DNA of 64,000 nt from NCBI RefSeq assembly GCF_003751305.1, contig NZ_RJKV01000001.1:1035586-1099585 (forward strand), read 5' to 3'. Source of the DNA: Stenotrophomonas rhizophila. Lineage in GTDB: Bacteria; Pseudomonadota; Gammaproteobacteria; Xanthomonadales; Xanthomonadaceae. The position numbers and the translations under genes are program-made. Under the pieces are notes generated by a model. The model searched no databases. It saw only the letters and a program-made list of their open reading frames with translations, and was not told where the DNA came from. Of this stretch, positions 9,620 through 18,820 are shown in pieces; position 1 is the stretch's first letter; the number at the start of each line of letters is the position of its first letter.

Positions 9620-11131
9620 ATGCGTTGCCGTCTGTCTGCTGTTTCCCTGTCCCTGCTTGCCGTGCTGCCGTCGCTGGCACAGGCCTTCCAGGCCGAGCCT
9701 GCGCGCACGCCACTGGAGGTGCTGAAGGTGGAGCGCTATGCCGATGATGCCAACCCGGGCTCGTTGCGCTGGGCGATCAGCACCGCCAACCAGGCACCCG
9801 GGCGCTACCGGATCGAGATTGCCGCGGTGGGCAACGCGCCGTACGTGATCCGTCCGACCACGCCGCTGCCGGAGATTGTCGGGCCGGTGCAGATCGTCGG
9901 CACGCCGTGGGCGCTCGATGGGCAGTACGTCGCCATCGACGGCTCGGCCTATGTCACCGGCACCGGCACCGATGCCTGCCCGGGGGCCGAGCCCGGCCAG
10001 TCCGGCACCAACGTGCGTACCACCACCCTGCCGGGGCTGGTGCTGCGTGACACCCGCGGCGTCGAACTGACCGGGCTGGAGATCCGCAATTTCTGCATCG
10101 GCGTGCTGATCAACCGCAGCAGCCACAGCGAGATCCATGACAACCGGATCGTCGCCAACAAGGGCGGTGCCGGGATCATGCTCACCGGCGATGACGGCAA
10201 GGGCCAGTCCACCGCCACCACCACGGTGCACAACCGGATCGTGCGCAACCAGTTCGTGGACAACGGCGATGGGCTGGAGCTGACCCGCGGCGCTGCCTGG
10301 AACCTGGTGGCCGACAACCTGTTCCAGTCCACCGCCGCCAATCCCGAACCTTCGCAGGGCATCGAGATTCTGTGGGGCAACGACAATACCGTGGTGCGCA
10401 ACCGTTTCGTCGATTACTCCGATGGCCTGCAGATCAACTGGGGCAACCGCAACTACATCGCGGCCAACACGTTCACTGGCAATTCGATCGGCCTGAGCAT
10501 CACCGGCAGCGGGAATGTGGTGGATGGCAACACGATCACCGGCAACGGCATCGGCATCGCAGTGCGACCGCAACCGGTCAGCGCACCGAATCGTTTCAGC
10601 GCCAACCGGATCTTCGACAACGGGCTGAAAATCGAGCGCTGTGAGGCCGGTGGTGCCTGCGCCCAGGGCCAGCCGCGCGGGGCCATCGTATTCGGCGTAC
10701 CCGGGTTGGAACATGCGAACTTCGTGGGCTCGCGCGGGCGCGGGGTGGACAACGATCCGGCCAAGCGTGCGCGCATCTGTACCGCGCCGGGGCCGGCCGA
10801 GTGTCAACCGGCCCCCAATCTCGGCCAGACCGCCCCGACGCTGCAGGCAGTGCAGGGCAACGGTGCAGCGCGCACGGTGCAGGGTGTCTTCCAGGGCATG
10901 CCAGCGCAGCGCTATCAGCTGGAGCTCTTCGGCAACCGCGCCGCGCATGGTGGCGAAGCCGAACGCCTGCTCGGCACTGTCGAGGCGATCACCGATGCAC
11001 AAGGGCAAGGCCGCTTCACGCTGGCGTTGCCGACCACCGGCGAAGCGGCTGACATCGCCACCGTGACCGCCACTGCGACCTCCGCGCTGGGCGCGACGTC
11101 GCCTCTCAGCGCACCGCTGTCGCTGCGCTGA
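9620..11131 (+). CDS. quiC: QuiC-like periplasmic 3-dehydroshikimate dehydratase (beta-helix)
   Basis: Predicted periplasmic enzyme converting 3-dehydroshikimate to protocatechuate. A signal peptide (LSAVSLSLLAVLPSLAQA) is followed by GSLRWAISTAN and many right-handed parallel beta-helix turns, each with repeated N-x-I/F-x-x-N patterns such as HNRIVRNQFVDNGDGLEL and RNRFVDYSDGLQI. I identify it as QuiC from the resemblance to Acinetobacter QuiC, a non-TIM-barrel dehydratase, and from its place next to quiX, quiB and the pca genes; no other dehydroshikimate dehydratase candidate lies in the island. The start at 9620 has GCGGAG 7 bases upstream; ATG 9614 and 9572 are alternatives. Without a search or assay it could also be an unrelated beta-helix lyase. 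Confidence 0.75.
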   Translation: MRCRLSAVSLSLLAVLPSLAQAFQAEPARTPLEVLKVERYADDANPGSLRWAISTANQAPGRYRIEIAAVGNAPYVIRPTTPLPEIVGPVQIVGTPWALDGQYVAIDGSAYVTGTGTDACPGAEPGQSGTNVRTTTLPGLVLRDTRGVELTGLEIRNFCIGVLINRSSHSEIHDNRIVANKGGAGIMLTGDDGKGQSTATTTVHNRIVRNQFVDNGDGLELTRGAAWNLVADNLFQSTAANPEPSQGIEILWGNDNTVVRNRFVDYSDGLQINWGNRNYIAANTFTGNSIGLSITGSGNVVDGNTITGNGIGIAVRPQPVSAPNRFSANRIFDNGLKIERCEAGGACAQGQPRGAIVFGVPGLEHANFVGSRGRGVDNDPAKRARICTAPGPAECQPAPNLGQTAPTLQAVQGNGAARTVQGVFQGMPAQRYQLELFGNRAAHGGEAERLLGTVEAITDAQGQGRFTLALPTTGEAADIATVTATATSALGATSPLSAPLSLR

Positions 11132-11145
11132 TCCCCCTTCGAGTG

Positions 11146-12447
11146 ATGCCCATGGCCGTCCTGATCCGAACCTCCCTGTCCACGCTGGTCGCCACGGCGC
11201 TGCTGTGCCCGGCGCTGGCCGCCGCGCAGTCCGCCAACCGCTACGACGGCACCACCCTGACCGGCGATTGGGGCGGCACCCGCACCTCGCTGGATGAACG
11301 CGGCATCCGGTTCCGCGGCGACTATGTCGGCGAAGCGATGGGGGTGGTCGACGGCGGTTACGGCCGCACCGGCGCGCGCTATGCCCAACAGGTGCGCGTG
11401 GGCGTGGACCTGGACATGGGCACGCTGGCCGGTTGGAGCGGCGGTGCATTCCACGTCACGCTCAATGACCGCCGCGGCAACAGCACCTCGGCCGATCTGG
11501 TCGGCAACCGCTTTCCGATCCAGGAAGCCTACGGTGGCCAGTACACCCGCCTCACCGAAGCCAGCTACGACCAGACCTTCAACGTCGGCCAGTCGTATTT
11601 CAAGCTGGGCTATTACGCGATGGGCAACCAGTTCGGCCTGCACAGCCTGCTGACCCACTTCGTCAATGCGGCCTTCTGCGCGCATCCGCTGGCGATGTCC
11701 GGCAACAGCGGCTGGTACAACTACCCCACGGCACGCTGGGGCGGTGAAGTGGCCCAGCAGGTCAGCCCGGCGTTGAACGTGCGCACCGGGTGGTTCCAGG
11801 TCAACCCGAACCTCGGCGGCAACATCGAACGCAACGCGTTCCGCCCGTTCGTGTCGGGCACCACCGGCTCGCTGTTCCCGCTGGAAGTGACCTGGACGCC
11901 GGACAAGGGCGGCACCCATCCGGGCGTGTACAAGTTCGGCGGCTACTACGACACCTCGCGGGTCAATCAGCGTGGCCTGGATACCTCGCCGACCACGGGA
12001 CGCCACGGCGCCTACGTGCTGGCCGAGCAGCGCCTGACCCGCGAAGCCGGTGATCCGCAGCGCGGGCTGACCGCGTTCGCGCAGTACATGGTGTCCGATA
12101 CCGATACCGCGCAGATCCGCCGCTGGTACGCGCTGGGTGGCGTCTACCAGGGCATCGGCTCACGGGCGCAGGACAGCATCGCGCTGGGTTACGTCGGTGC
12201 GGACATCAATCGTCGCCTGGTCGATGCGCGCCGCGCCGATCTCATCGGCATGGGCGTACCGGGCGATTCGCCGCTGTACCAGCTCAGCCAGGCCGAAGAA
12301 CTGTTCGAACTGTCCTACAGCATCCAGGTCACGCCCTGGCTGATGATCCGCCCGGACGTGCAGTACATCGTCAATCCCGGCACGTTCGCCTATACCCGCA
12401 CCGACAACGCCTGGGCGTTGGGTGTACAGACCAAGGTCACCTTCTGA
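11146..12447 (+). CDS. quiX: OprB-family outer-membrane porin (QuiX-like)
   Basis: Carbohydrate-selective porin of the OprB family, predicted to let quinate or shikimate cross the outer membrane. A signal peptide ends in LAAAQS; the mature protein opens with the family motif LTGDWGGTRTSLDERGI and the chain ends in Phe (VQTKVTF), as expected for an outer-membrane beta barrel. About 433 residues. It lies 14 bp after the quiC-like gene and its stop overlaps the next start as TGATG. The same neighbour set in Acinetobacter includes a porin named QuiX; substrate specificity is inferred from context only. Confidence 0.8.
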   Translation: MPMAVLIRTSLSTLVATALLCPALAAAQSANRYDGTTLTGDWGGTRTSLDERGIRFRGDYVGEAMGVVDGGYGRTGARYAQQVRVGVDLDMGTLAGWSGGAFHVTLNDRRGNSTSADLVGNRFPIQEAYGGQYTRLTEASYDQTFNVGQSYFKLGYYAMGNQFGLHSLLTHFVNAAFCAHPLAMSGNSGWYNYPTARWGGEVAQQVSPALNVRTGWFQVNPNLGGNIERNAFRPFVSGTTGSLFPLEVTWTPDKGGTHPGVYKFGGYYDTSRVNQRGLDTSPTTGRHGAYVLAEQRLTREAGDPQRGLTAFAQYMVSDTDTAQIRRWYALGGVYQGIGSRAQDSIALGYVGADINRRLVDARRADLIGMGVPGDSPLYQLSQAEELFELSYSIQVTPWLMIRPDVQYIVNPGTFAYTRTDNAWALGVQTKVTF

Positions 12448-13298
12448 TGCGCGCGCTCACTCCCTATCTGTTGGCCGCCGTGCTGGGCGGCGTGGCATCC
12501 GTTGCACAGGCCGCCCCGCCGGCGGTGACGCCGTTGCAGGTCGGTGCACTGCGCATCGGCGAAGGCGCGCCTCGCACCATCGTGCCGATCACCGGCGCCA
12601 CCGCCGAACTGGCGCTGCAGCAGGCCGCGGCGATCGCCGCCAGCCCCTCCACCGACCTGGCCGAATGGCGCATCGATTACCTGGACATCGCCACCGATGG
12701 CACGGCGCTGGTCGCGCTCGGCAAGCGCATCGCGCGCACGCTGAACGGCAAGCCGATGATCGTCACCTTCCGTACCCAGGCCGAAGGCGGCAGCAAGCCG
12801 ATCAGCGATGCAGACTACGCGGCGCTGTACAGCACGCTGCTGCACGGTGACTTCGCCCAGTTGATCGACGTGGAAATGTTCCGTGATCCGGCCCGGGTCG
12901 CGGCGCTGGTCGCGCAGGCGCACAAGGCCGGAGTGAAGGTGGTGATGTCCAGCCACGACTTCCACGCCACGCCCGCCCGCGAAGAGATCATCGCGCGGCT
13001 GCTGCGGCAGGACACGATGGGCGCGGATGTGTTGAAGATCGCAGTAATGCCGCAGGACGCCGGCGACGTACTCACCCTGCTGGAGGCCACCTGGCAGGTG
13101 CGCCAGCGCAGCAGCAAGCCCCTGCTGACCATGTCCATGGGCGGCACCGGTGTGGTCTCGCGGCTGGCCGGTGAGACGTTCGGCCAGGCGCTGACCTTCG
13201 GCATGATCGGCACGCCTTCGGCCCCGGGCCAGGTCGAGGTCGAACAGCTGCAGTCGGTGCTCCAGGTCATCCATGCCTCCAGCCAGGCCGGTCGCTGA
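12447..13298 (+). CDS. quiB: Periplasmic type I 3-dehydroquinate dehydratase
   Basis: Catabolic dehydratase converting 3-dehydroquinate to 3-dehydroshikimate. It is a type I (AroD) fold with the Schiff-base Lys197 in LKIAVMP, the catalytic His170 in SSHDF and the substrate-binding EWRID motif at 73-77. Unlike the biosynthetic enzyme it has a signal peptide (MRALTPYLLAAVLGGVASVAQA), so it should work in the periplasm between QuiA and QuiC. Length is 283 residues. The start overlaps the porin stop by one base. Confidence 0.9.
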   Translation: MRALTPYLLAAVLGGVASVAQAAPPAVTPLQVGALRIGEGAPRTIVPITGATAELALQQAAAIAASPSTDLAEWRIDYLDIATDGTALVALGKRIARTLNGKPMIVTFRTQAEGGSKPISDADYAALYSTLLHGDFAQLIDVEMFRDPARVAALVAQAHKAGVKVVMSSHDFHATPAREEIIARLLRQDTMGADVLKIAVMPQDAGDVLTLLEATWQVRQRSSKPLLTMSMGGTGVVSRLAGETFGQALTFGMIGTPSAPGQVEVEQLQSVLQVIHASSQAGR

Positions 13299-13347
13299 GA
13301 CCTCCCCGCCGGACATCTTTCGCATCACGTTGTCGCAGGATCCTTGT

Positions 13348-14667
13348 ATGAGCCATGCCGCCACCTCCGCTTCCCCGCTCGTGCTCGAGCGGATGAGTCC
13401 CTTCCAGTGGACCGCCATCGCGATCTGCGTGCTGTTGAACATGCTTGATGGCTTCGATGTGATGGTGATGGCGTTCACCGCGCCGCACGTATCGGCCGAC
13501 TGGGGGCTGTCGGGCAAGGTGCTGGGCATCATGCTCAGCGCCGGTCTGGTCGGCATGGCGCCGGGCTCGTTCCTGCTCGCACCGCTGGCCGACCGCTGGG
13601 GCCGCCGGCCGATGATCATGCTCTGCCTGGTGATCCTGACTGTGGGCATGGCCGCATCCGCGCTGGCTGCCAACGCCTGGCAGCTTGCCGCACTGCGTGT
13701 GTTCACCGGCATCGGCATTGGCGGCATGCTGGCCGGGGTAGGGGTGATCACGGCCGAGTATGCCAATGCGAAATGGCGCAGCACGGCGGTGGCGATGCAG
13801 GCGACCGGGTATCCCATCGGGGCCACCCTCGGCGGCCTGCTGGCGGCGTGGATGCTCCAGCATTTCAGCTGGCACAGCGTGTTCCTGATCGGTGCCGGTG
13901 CCTCGCTGCTGTGCATTCCACTGGTGCTGGCGTGCCTGCCCGAATCGCTGGATTTCCTGGTGGCGCGCCGGCCGAAGGATGCGTTGCCGCGGCTCAATGC
14001 CCTGCTGGCCCGCATGCGCATGCCGACCCTGCAGGCACTGCCGCCGGTGCCCGTGCGCGCCGACGGCCGCAAAGGGTACGCGGCGCTGTTCGTGGGTGAC
14101 CTGCGCCGGGTGGCGGTGCTGATCGCGATGGCCTTCTTCCTGCACATGTTCGCGTTCTACTTCGTGCTCAGCTGGACGCCGAAGCTGCTGGTGTCCGCCG
14201 GGGTCTCGGCGCAGCAGGGCATCACCGGTGGCGTGCTGCTCAACTTGGGCGGCATCGTCGGCGGCAGCCTGTTCGGCTGGCTCGCTTCGCGCTGGGCGCT
14301 GTCGCGGCTGACTGCCGCCAGCCTGGTGCTGGCCATGCTGGCGATGCTGCTGTTCGCCGGCTTCAACACCCGTCTGGAGATCGCGTTCCCGATCGCCTTC
14401 GTGATCGGCGCGGCGTTGTTCGGCGCGATGGCCGGCCTGTATGCCGCCGCGCCGGTGGTGTTCGCGGCGGACGTGCGCACCACCGGGCTCGGCTGGGCGA
14501 TCGGGATCGGGCGCGTCGGTGCGATTCTTTCGCCGTTGAGCGTGGGCCTGCTCGTCGATGCGGGCTGGTCGCCCGCGGCACTGTACGTGCTGTGCGCGCT
14601 GCCGCTGGCCCTGGCCGCGTGGGCCTGCCTGGGGCTGCGCGTCGGCGTTGGCCAGACGCGTACCTGA
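13348..14667 (+). CDS. pcaK: Aromatic-acid/H+ symporter (PcaK-like MFS)
   Basis: Inner-membrane MFS transporter of the aromatic acid:H+ symporter family, 439 residues with about 12 hydrophobic segments. The first helix carries LDGFDVMVM, the DGFD motif of the PcaK group, and the loop after helix 2 has the MFS signature LADRWGRRP. The ATG at 13348 has GCAGGA 7 bases upstream. In context it should import protocatechuate made in the periplasm, though quinate or 4-hydroxybenzoate uptake is possible. It is the last gene before a fresh operator and the pcaIJF block. Confidence 0.83.
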   Translation: MSHAATSASPLVLERMSPFQWTAIAICVLLNMLDGFDVMVMAFTAPHVSADWGLSGKVLGIMLSAGLVGMAPGSFLLAPLADRWGRRPMIMLCLVILTVGMAASALAANAWQLAALRVFTGIGIGGMLAGVGVITAEYANAKWRSTAVAMQATGYPIGATLGGLLAAWMLQHFSWHSVFLIGAGASLLCIPLVLACLPESLDFLVARRPKDALPRLNALLARMRMPTLQALPPVPVRADGRKGYAALFVGDLRRVAVLIAMAFFLHMFAFYFVLSWTPKLLVSAGVSAQQGITGGVLLNLGGIVGGSLFGWLASRWALSRLTAASLVLAMLAMLLFAGFNTRLEIAFPIAFVIGAALFGAMAGLYAAAPVVFAADVRTTGLGWAIGIGRVGAILSPLSVGLLVDAGWSPAALYVLCALPLALAAWACLGLRVGVGQTRT

Positions 14668-14691
14668 GCCGGCCGGGAGAACCGCAATGAT

Positions 14692-14731
14692 GTGCGATTA
14701 TCGAATCAAGTGGCCGAATATCGGATTGACC
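14692..14731. promoter_or_regulatory. PcaR/PcaU-type operator upstream of pcaI
   Basis: GTGCGATTATCGAAT at 14692-14706 is, on the minus strand, a 14 of 15 match to the box before quiC. A second degenerate copy (CGAATATCGGAT, 14715-14726) follows at a 20-bp step. A possible -35 element TTGACC starts at 14726. The layout fits an IclR-type activator bound just upstream of the -35 of the pca transcript. Confidence 0.65.
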
Positions 14732-14817
14732 GCGCTGAGCGCGCTCCGCACCATGGTCCCTTCCAGAGTCTTCCCGCACGTGGCCGCGCATCGCAGTGCG
14801 TGGCAAGGAGCAATGCA

Positions 14818-15507
14818 GTGATCGACAAGACCGTGGCCAGCGCTGACGCAGCGGTGGCCGATATCCACGACGGCGCAACAGTGATGATCGGCGGGTTCGG
14901 TACCGCCGGCATGCCTGATGCGCTGATCGATGCCTTGATCGCGCAGGGCGCGCGCGGGCTGACCATCATCAACAACAACGCCGGCAACGGCGACAGCGGG
15001 CTGGCTGCGCTGATCCAGCACAAGCGGGTGCGCCGCATCATCTGCTCGTTCCCGCGCCAGTCCGATTCGCAGCATTTCGATGCGGCTTACCGCGCCGGTG
15101 AGATCGAACTGGAGCTGGTGCCGCAGGGCAATCTGGCCGCGCGCATCCATGCGGCCGGCTCGGGGCTGGGGGCGATCTTCACCCCCACCGGCTATGGCAC
15201 CGAGCTTGCGCAGGGCAAGGAAACCCGCGAGATCGACGGCCGCCATTACGTGCTCGAGTATCCGCTGCATGCCGACTTCGCGCTGATCAAGGCACACCAC
15301 GGCGACCGCTGGGGCAACCTGGTCTACCGCAAGACCGCGCGCAATTTCGGCCCGCTGATGGCGATGGCCGCGCGCTGTGCGATCGTCCAGGTAGAGTCGG
15401 TCGTGCCTCTGGGTGAACTCGATCCCGAGGCGGTGGTGACCCCGGGCATCTTCGTGCAGCGGGTGGTCGAACTCCCCGCGTCGACCACCGCAGGAGACCG
15501 CGCATGA
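14818..15507 (+). CDS. pcaI: 3-oxoadipate CoA-transferase subunit A
   Basis: Alpha subunit of succinyl-CoA:3-oxoadipate CoA-transferase, which activates beta-ketoadipate. 229 residues with the class I CoA-transferase opening VMIGGFGTAGMPDALIDAL and later TPTGYGTELAQGKE. The GTG start at 14818 is preferred because AAGGAG lies 7 bases upstream; an earlier in-frame ATG at 14692 would place the operator inside the coding region and add 42 residues without family similarity. The stop overlaps pcaJ as ATGA, the usual arrangement for equal subunit output. Confidence 0.92.
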   Translation: MIDKTVASADAAVADIHDGATVMIGGFGTAGMPDALIDALIAQGARGLTIINNNAGNGDSGLAALIQHKRVRRIICSFPRQSDSQHFDAAYRAGEIELELVPQGNLAARIHAAGSGLGAIFTPTGYGTELAQGKETREIDGRHYVLEYPLHADFALIKAHHGDRWGNLVYRKTARNFGPLMAMAARCAIVQVESVVPLGELDPEAVVTPGIFVQRVVELPASTTAGDRA

Positions 15508-16151
15508 ACCGCCTCAGCCGCGATGAGATGGCCGCGCGCGTTGCGCGTGACATCCCTGAAGGTGCCTACGTCAATCTGGGCATCGGGCTGCCGACCACGG
15601 TGGCCAACTTCCTCCCTGCCGACAAGGAAATCTTCCTGCAGTCGGAGAACGGGCTGCTGGGCATGGGCCCTGCGCCGGCACCCGGTCAGGAAGATCCGGA
15701 CCTGATCAACGCCGGCAAGCAGCCGGTGACGCTGCTCACCGGCGGTTGCTATTTCCACCATGCCGATTCCTTCGCGATGATGCGCGGCGGCCACCTGGAC
15801 ATCTGCGTGCTCGGTGCGTTCCAGGTATCGGCGCAGGGCGACCTGGCCAACTGGAGCACCGGCGCGGCCGATGCGATTCCGGCGGTAGGCGGCGCGATGG
15901 ATCTGGCCATCGGTGCCAAGCAGGTGTTCGTGATGATGGACCTGCTCACCAAACAAGGGCAGAGCAAGCTGGTGGCCGAGTGCAGCTATCCGCTGACCGG
16001 CCTGCGCTGCGTCTCTCGGGTCTATACCGATGTCGCCGTGTTCGATCTCGGCAAGGACGGCGCGACCGTGCTGGAGATGGTCGACGGGGTGACGCTGGCG
16101 CAGCTGCGCGAGCTGACCGGCCTGCCGCTGCAGATGAGTGAAGGAGCCTGA
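15504..16151 (+). CDS. pcaJ: 3-oxoadipate CoA-transferase subunit B
   Basis: Beta subunit of the same CoA-transferase. The active-site motif SENG is at residues 47-50, with Glu48 as the catalytic glutamate that forms the CoA thioester. Further family blocks are [10 protein letters not shown] and the [18 protein letters not shown] segment. 215 residues. It overlaps pcaI by 4 nt and ends 1 bp before pcaF. Confidence 0.93.
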   Translation: MNRLSRDEMAARVARDIPEGAYVNLGIGLPTTVANFLPADKEIFLQSENGLLGMGPAPAPGQEDPDLINAGKQPVTLLTGGCYFHHADSFAMMRGGHLDICVLGAFQVSAQGDLANWSTGAADAIPAVGGAMDLAIGAKQVFVMMDLLTKQGQSKLVAECSYPLTGLRCVSRVYTDVAVFDLGKDGATVLEMVDGVTLAQLRELTGLPLQMSEGA

Positions 16152-16152
16152 C

Positions 16153-17367
16153 ATGAGCCTGCAGGACATCTATATCGTCGATGGTATCCGCACCCCGATC
16201 GGCCGCTACGCCGGTGCGCTGTCCGGCATCCGTGCCGACGACTTGGGCGCGCTGCCGATCAAGGCGCTGCTGGCGCGTCACCCACAGCTGGACCCGGCAT
16301 TGATCGAGGAGGTGTACCTGGGCTGCGCCAACCAGGCCGGCGAAGACAACCGCAACGTGGCGCGGATGAGCCTGCTGTTGGCCGGCTTGCCGGTCAGCGT
16401 GCCGGGTAGCACCGTCAACCGCTTGTGTGGCTCGGGCCTGGATGCGATCGGCACGGTGGCCCGCGGTATCGCCGCCGGCGAGCTCGGGCTGGCCATTGCC
16501 GGCGGGGTCGAATCGATGTCGCGCGCGCCGCTGGTGATGGGCAAGCCGGGTGCCGCGTTCGCCCGTGATCAGACCCTGGAGGACACCACCATGGGCTGGC
16601 GCTTCATCAACCCGAGGCTGCGAGAGCTGCACGGTGTGGACACCATGGGCCAGACCGCGGAGAACGTTGCCGAGCGCTACGCGATTTCGCGCGAGGACCA
16701 GGATGCATTCGCGCTGCGCAGCCAGCAGCGCACCGCCGCAGCCCAGCAGCGCGGGTTCTTCGAGGGCGAGATCGTCGCGGTCGATGCACCGGGCCGCAAG
16801 CGCGGCGAAAGCGTGCGCGTGGAGCACGACGAACACCCGCGTGCCGATACCACGATCGAGGCGCTGGGCAAGCTCAAGCCGCTGTTCCGTCAGCCGGGTA
16901 CCGTCACCGCCGGCAATGCCTCGGGCATCAACGATGGGGCGGCCGCGCTGCTGCTGGCCTCCGGTGCGCAGGTACAGGCGCTGGGCCTGACCCCGCGTGC
17001 GCGCATCCTTGGCTTTGCCAGCGCGGGCGTGGAGCCGGCGATCATGGGCATGGGCCCGGTGCCGGCCACCCGGCGCCTGCTGGCCAGGCTCGGGCTGGGC
17101 ATCGCCGATTTCGACGCGATCGAACTCAACGAGGCGTTCGCCTCGCAGGGGCTGGCCTGCCTGCGCGAGTTCGGGCTCGCCGACGATTCCGCGCACGTGA
17201 ACGCCAACGGCGGCGCCATCGCGATCGGTCATCCGCTTGGCATGAGCGGTGCGCGGCTCGCACTCACGCTGCTGCGCCAGCTGGAGGCCAGCGGTGGCCG
17301 ACGTGGCCTGGCCACCATGTGCATCGGTGTCGGCCAGGGTGTGGCGCTGGCGATCGAGCGCGTCTGA
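16153..17367 (+). CDS. pcaF: 3-oxoadipyl-CoA thiolase
   Basis: Cleaves beta-ketoadipyl-CoA to acetyl-CoA and succinyl-CoA, the last pathway step. 404 residues of the thiolase family with the nucleophile Cys92 in NRLCGSG, His360 in GHPLG and Cys390 in CIGVGQG. The PcaF subgroup is indicated by position after pcaIJ and the opening [22 protein letters not shown]. The ATG at 16153 has GAAGGAG a few bases upstream, inside the end of pcaJ. A 106-bp gap to pcaH follows. Confidence 0.93.
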   Translation: MSLQDIYIVDGIRTPIGRYAGALSGIRADDLGALPIKALLARHPQLDPALIEEVYLGCANQAGEDNRNVARMSLLLAGLPVSVPGSTVNRLCGSGLDAIGTVARGIAAGELGLAIAGGVESMSRAPLVMGKPGAAFARDQTLEDTTMGWRFINPRLRELHGVDTMGQTAENVAERYAISREDQDAFALRSQQRTAAAQQRGFFEGEIVAVDAPGRKRGESVRVEHDEHPRADTTIEALGKLKPLFRQPGTVTAGNASGINDGAAALLLASGAQVQALGLTPRARILGFASAGVEPAIMGMGPVPATRRLLARLGLGIADFDAIELNEAFASQGLACLREFGLADDSAHVNANGGAIAIGHPLGMSGARLALTLLRQLEASGGRRGLATMCIGVGQGVALAIERV

Positions 17368-17473
17368 ATTCGCTTTCCCATCTTCCGCTTCACGGCCGCT
17401 GTCGCCCTCGCGTGGCAGCGTGCCGTAGCACCACAGCCGCGGTCTTCCGGCCGCCCGCCAATCGGAGTACGCC

Positions 17474-18184
17474 ATGAGCGATCCCACTGACCTGCGCGGT
17501 TACCGCAGGCCGTATCCCGGCTCCCAGCCGGACCGCATCCATCTGCCGTATGCGTCCACGCGCCTGCGCGGCCCGGGTCGCGATCCGATCCGGATCCCGG
17601 CCACCTTGTCCGAAGTGACCGGCCCCACCTTGGACCGCATCACCCTGGGCAAGCATGCGGCCGATCTGACCGCCGGCTTCAAGGGCCAGCCGCTGGGCGA
17701 GCGCATCGTGGTCAGTGGCCGTGTGCTGGATGAGAACGGCCGCCCGGTCCGCAACCGCGTGGTCGAGGTGTGGCAGTGCAACGCCGCTGGCCGTTACCTG
17801 CACAGGGGCGACCAGCACGACGCACCGCTGGACCCCAACTTCATCGGCACCGGCCAGGTGCTCACCGACGAACACGGCCGTTACCGCTTCACCACCATCA
17901 AGCCGGGCGCGTATCCGTGGCGCAACCACTTCAACGCGTGGCGGCCGGCGCACATCCATTTTTCGCTGCATGGCGAAGGCATCGGCCAGCGTCTGGTCAC
18001 GCAGATGTACTTCCCCGGCGATCCGCTGCTGGAGTTCGATCCGATCTACAACTGCGTGGACGATGCCAAGGCGCGTGCGCGCATGGTGTCTTCGTTCGAT
18101 TGGGAAAACACCGAGAACGAATTCGCGCTGGGCTATCGTTTCGACATCGTCTTGCGTGGTCGCAAGATGACCGTGTGGGAGTAA
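17474..18184 (+). CDS. pcaH: Protocatechuate 3,4-dioxygenase beta subunit
   Basis: Iron(III)-containing subunit of the intradiol dioxygenase that opens protocatechuate to 3-carboxy-cis,cis-muconate. The four iron ligands are in place: Tyr108 (GRYLH), Tyr147 (GAYPW), His160 and His162 (RPAHIHFS), the same numbering as the Pseudomonas enzyme. 236 residues. The pcaG start follows 4 bases after the stop. Confidence 0.95.
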   Translation: MSDPTDLRGYRRPYPGSQPDRIHLPYASTRLRGPGRDPIRIPATLSEVTGPTLDRITLGKHAADLTAGFKGQPLGERIVVSGRVLDENGRPVRNRVVEVWQCNAAGRYLHRGDQHDAPLDPNFIGTGQVLTDEHGRYRFTTIKPGAYPWRNHFNAWRPAHIHFSLHGEGIGQRLVTQMYFPGDPLLEFDPIYNCVDDAKARARMVSSFDWENTENEFALGYRFDIVLRGRKMTVWE

Positions 18185-18188
18185 GCAG

Positions 18189-18752
18189 ATGAGTTTCCAA
18201 TCCACTCCGTGGCAAACCGTGGGCCCGTACTACCGTCTGGGCCTGGAACCGCTGTATCGCACCGATATCGCACCAGCCCAGGCGCAGGGCGAGCGCGTGC
18301 AGGTGCAGGGGCAGGTGTTCGACGGCCTGGGCGTACCGGTCTCCGATGCCGTGCTGGAAATCTGGCAGGCCGATGCACAGGGCATCTATGCGCACCCGGA
18401 GGACCCGCGGCATGCCGATCATGATCCGGCGTTCGACGGGTGGGGCCGAGTGCCGACCGATGAGCAGGGGCGCTTCGCCTTCACCACCGTGCGCCCCGGC
18501 AGCGTGGCAGGGCCCAGCGGCCAGGCGCAGGCGCCGCACCTGATGGTGCTGGTCTTCATGCGTGGGCTGTTGCGGGCAGCCAGTGCGCGCCTGTATTTCA
18601 GCGATGCGCCCGGCACTGCCGAGGATCCGATCCTGGCGCTGGTGCCGGCCGAGCGCCGCGCCACCCTCATCGCACAGGCGCAGGGCAATGGCCTGTACCA
18701 CTGGGACGTGCGCATGCAGGGCGAACACGAAACGGTCTTCTTCGATTACTGA
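18189..18752 (+). CDS. pcaG: Protocatechuate 3,4-dioxygenase alpha subunit
   Basis: Structural partner of PcaH, 187 residues with the same intradiol dioxygenase fold but without the iron ligand set: the HxH position reads APHLMVLVF. The opening SFQSTPWQTVGPYYRLGL is typical of PcaG. Together with PcaH it forms the oligomeric ring-cleaving enzyme in the cytoplasm. Confidence 0.94.
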   Translation: MSFQSTPWQTVGPYYRLGLEPLYRTDIAPAQAQGERVQVQGQVFDGLGVPVSDAVLEIWQADAQGIYAHPEDPRHADHDPAFDGWGRVPTDEQGRFAFTTVRPGSVAGPSGQAQAPHLMVLVFMRGLLRAASARLYFSDAPGTAEDPILALVPAERRATLIAQAQGNGLYHWDVRMQGEHETVFFDY

Positions 18753-18820
18753 TCCAGGCCTGCACGTCGCGCCGACCCGGCGCGGGTAAGCTGGTTCCTA
18801 CTGTGAATGGATGGCGCGTG

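Noticed and set aside
14692..14817. N-terminal extension of PcaI from an upstream ATG
   Set aside because: It would overlap the operator motif, and the added residues have no family similarity; a GTG at 14818 has a good Shine-Dalgarno.
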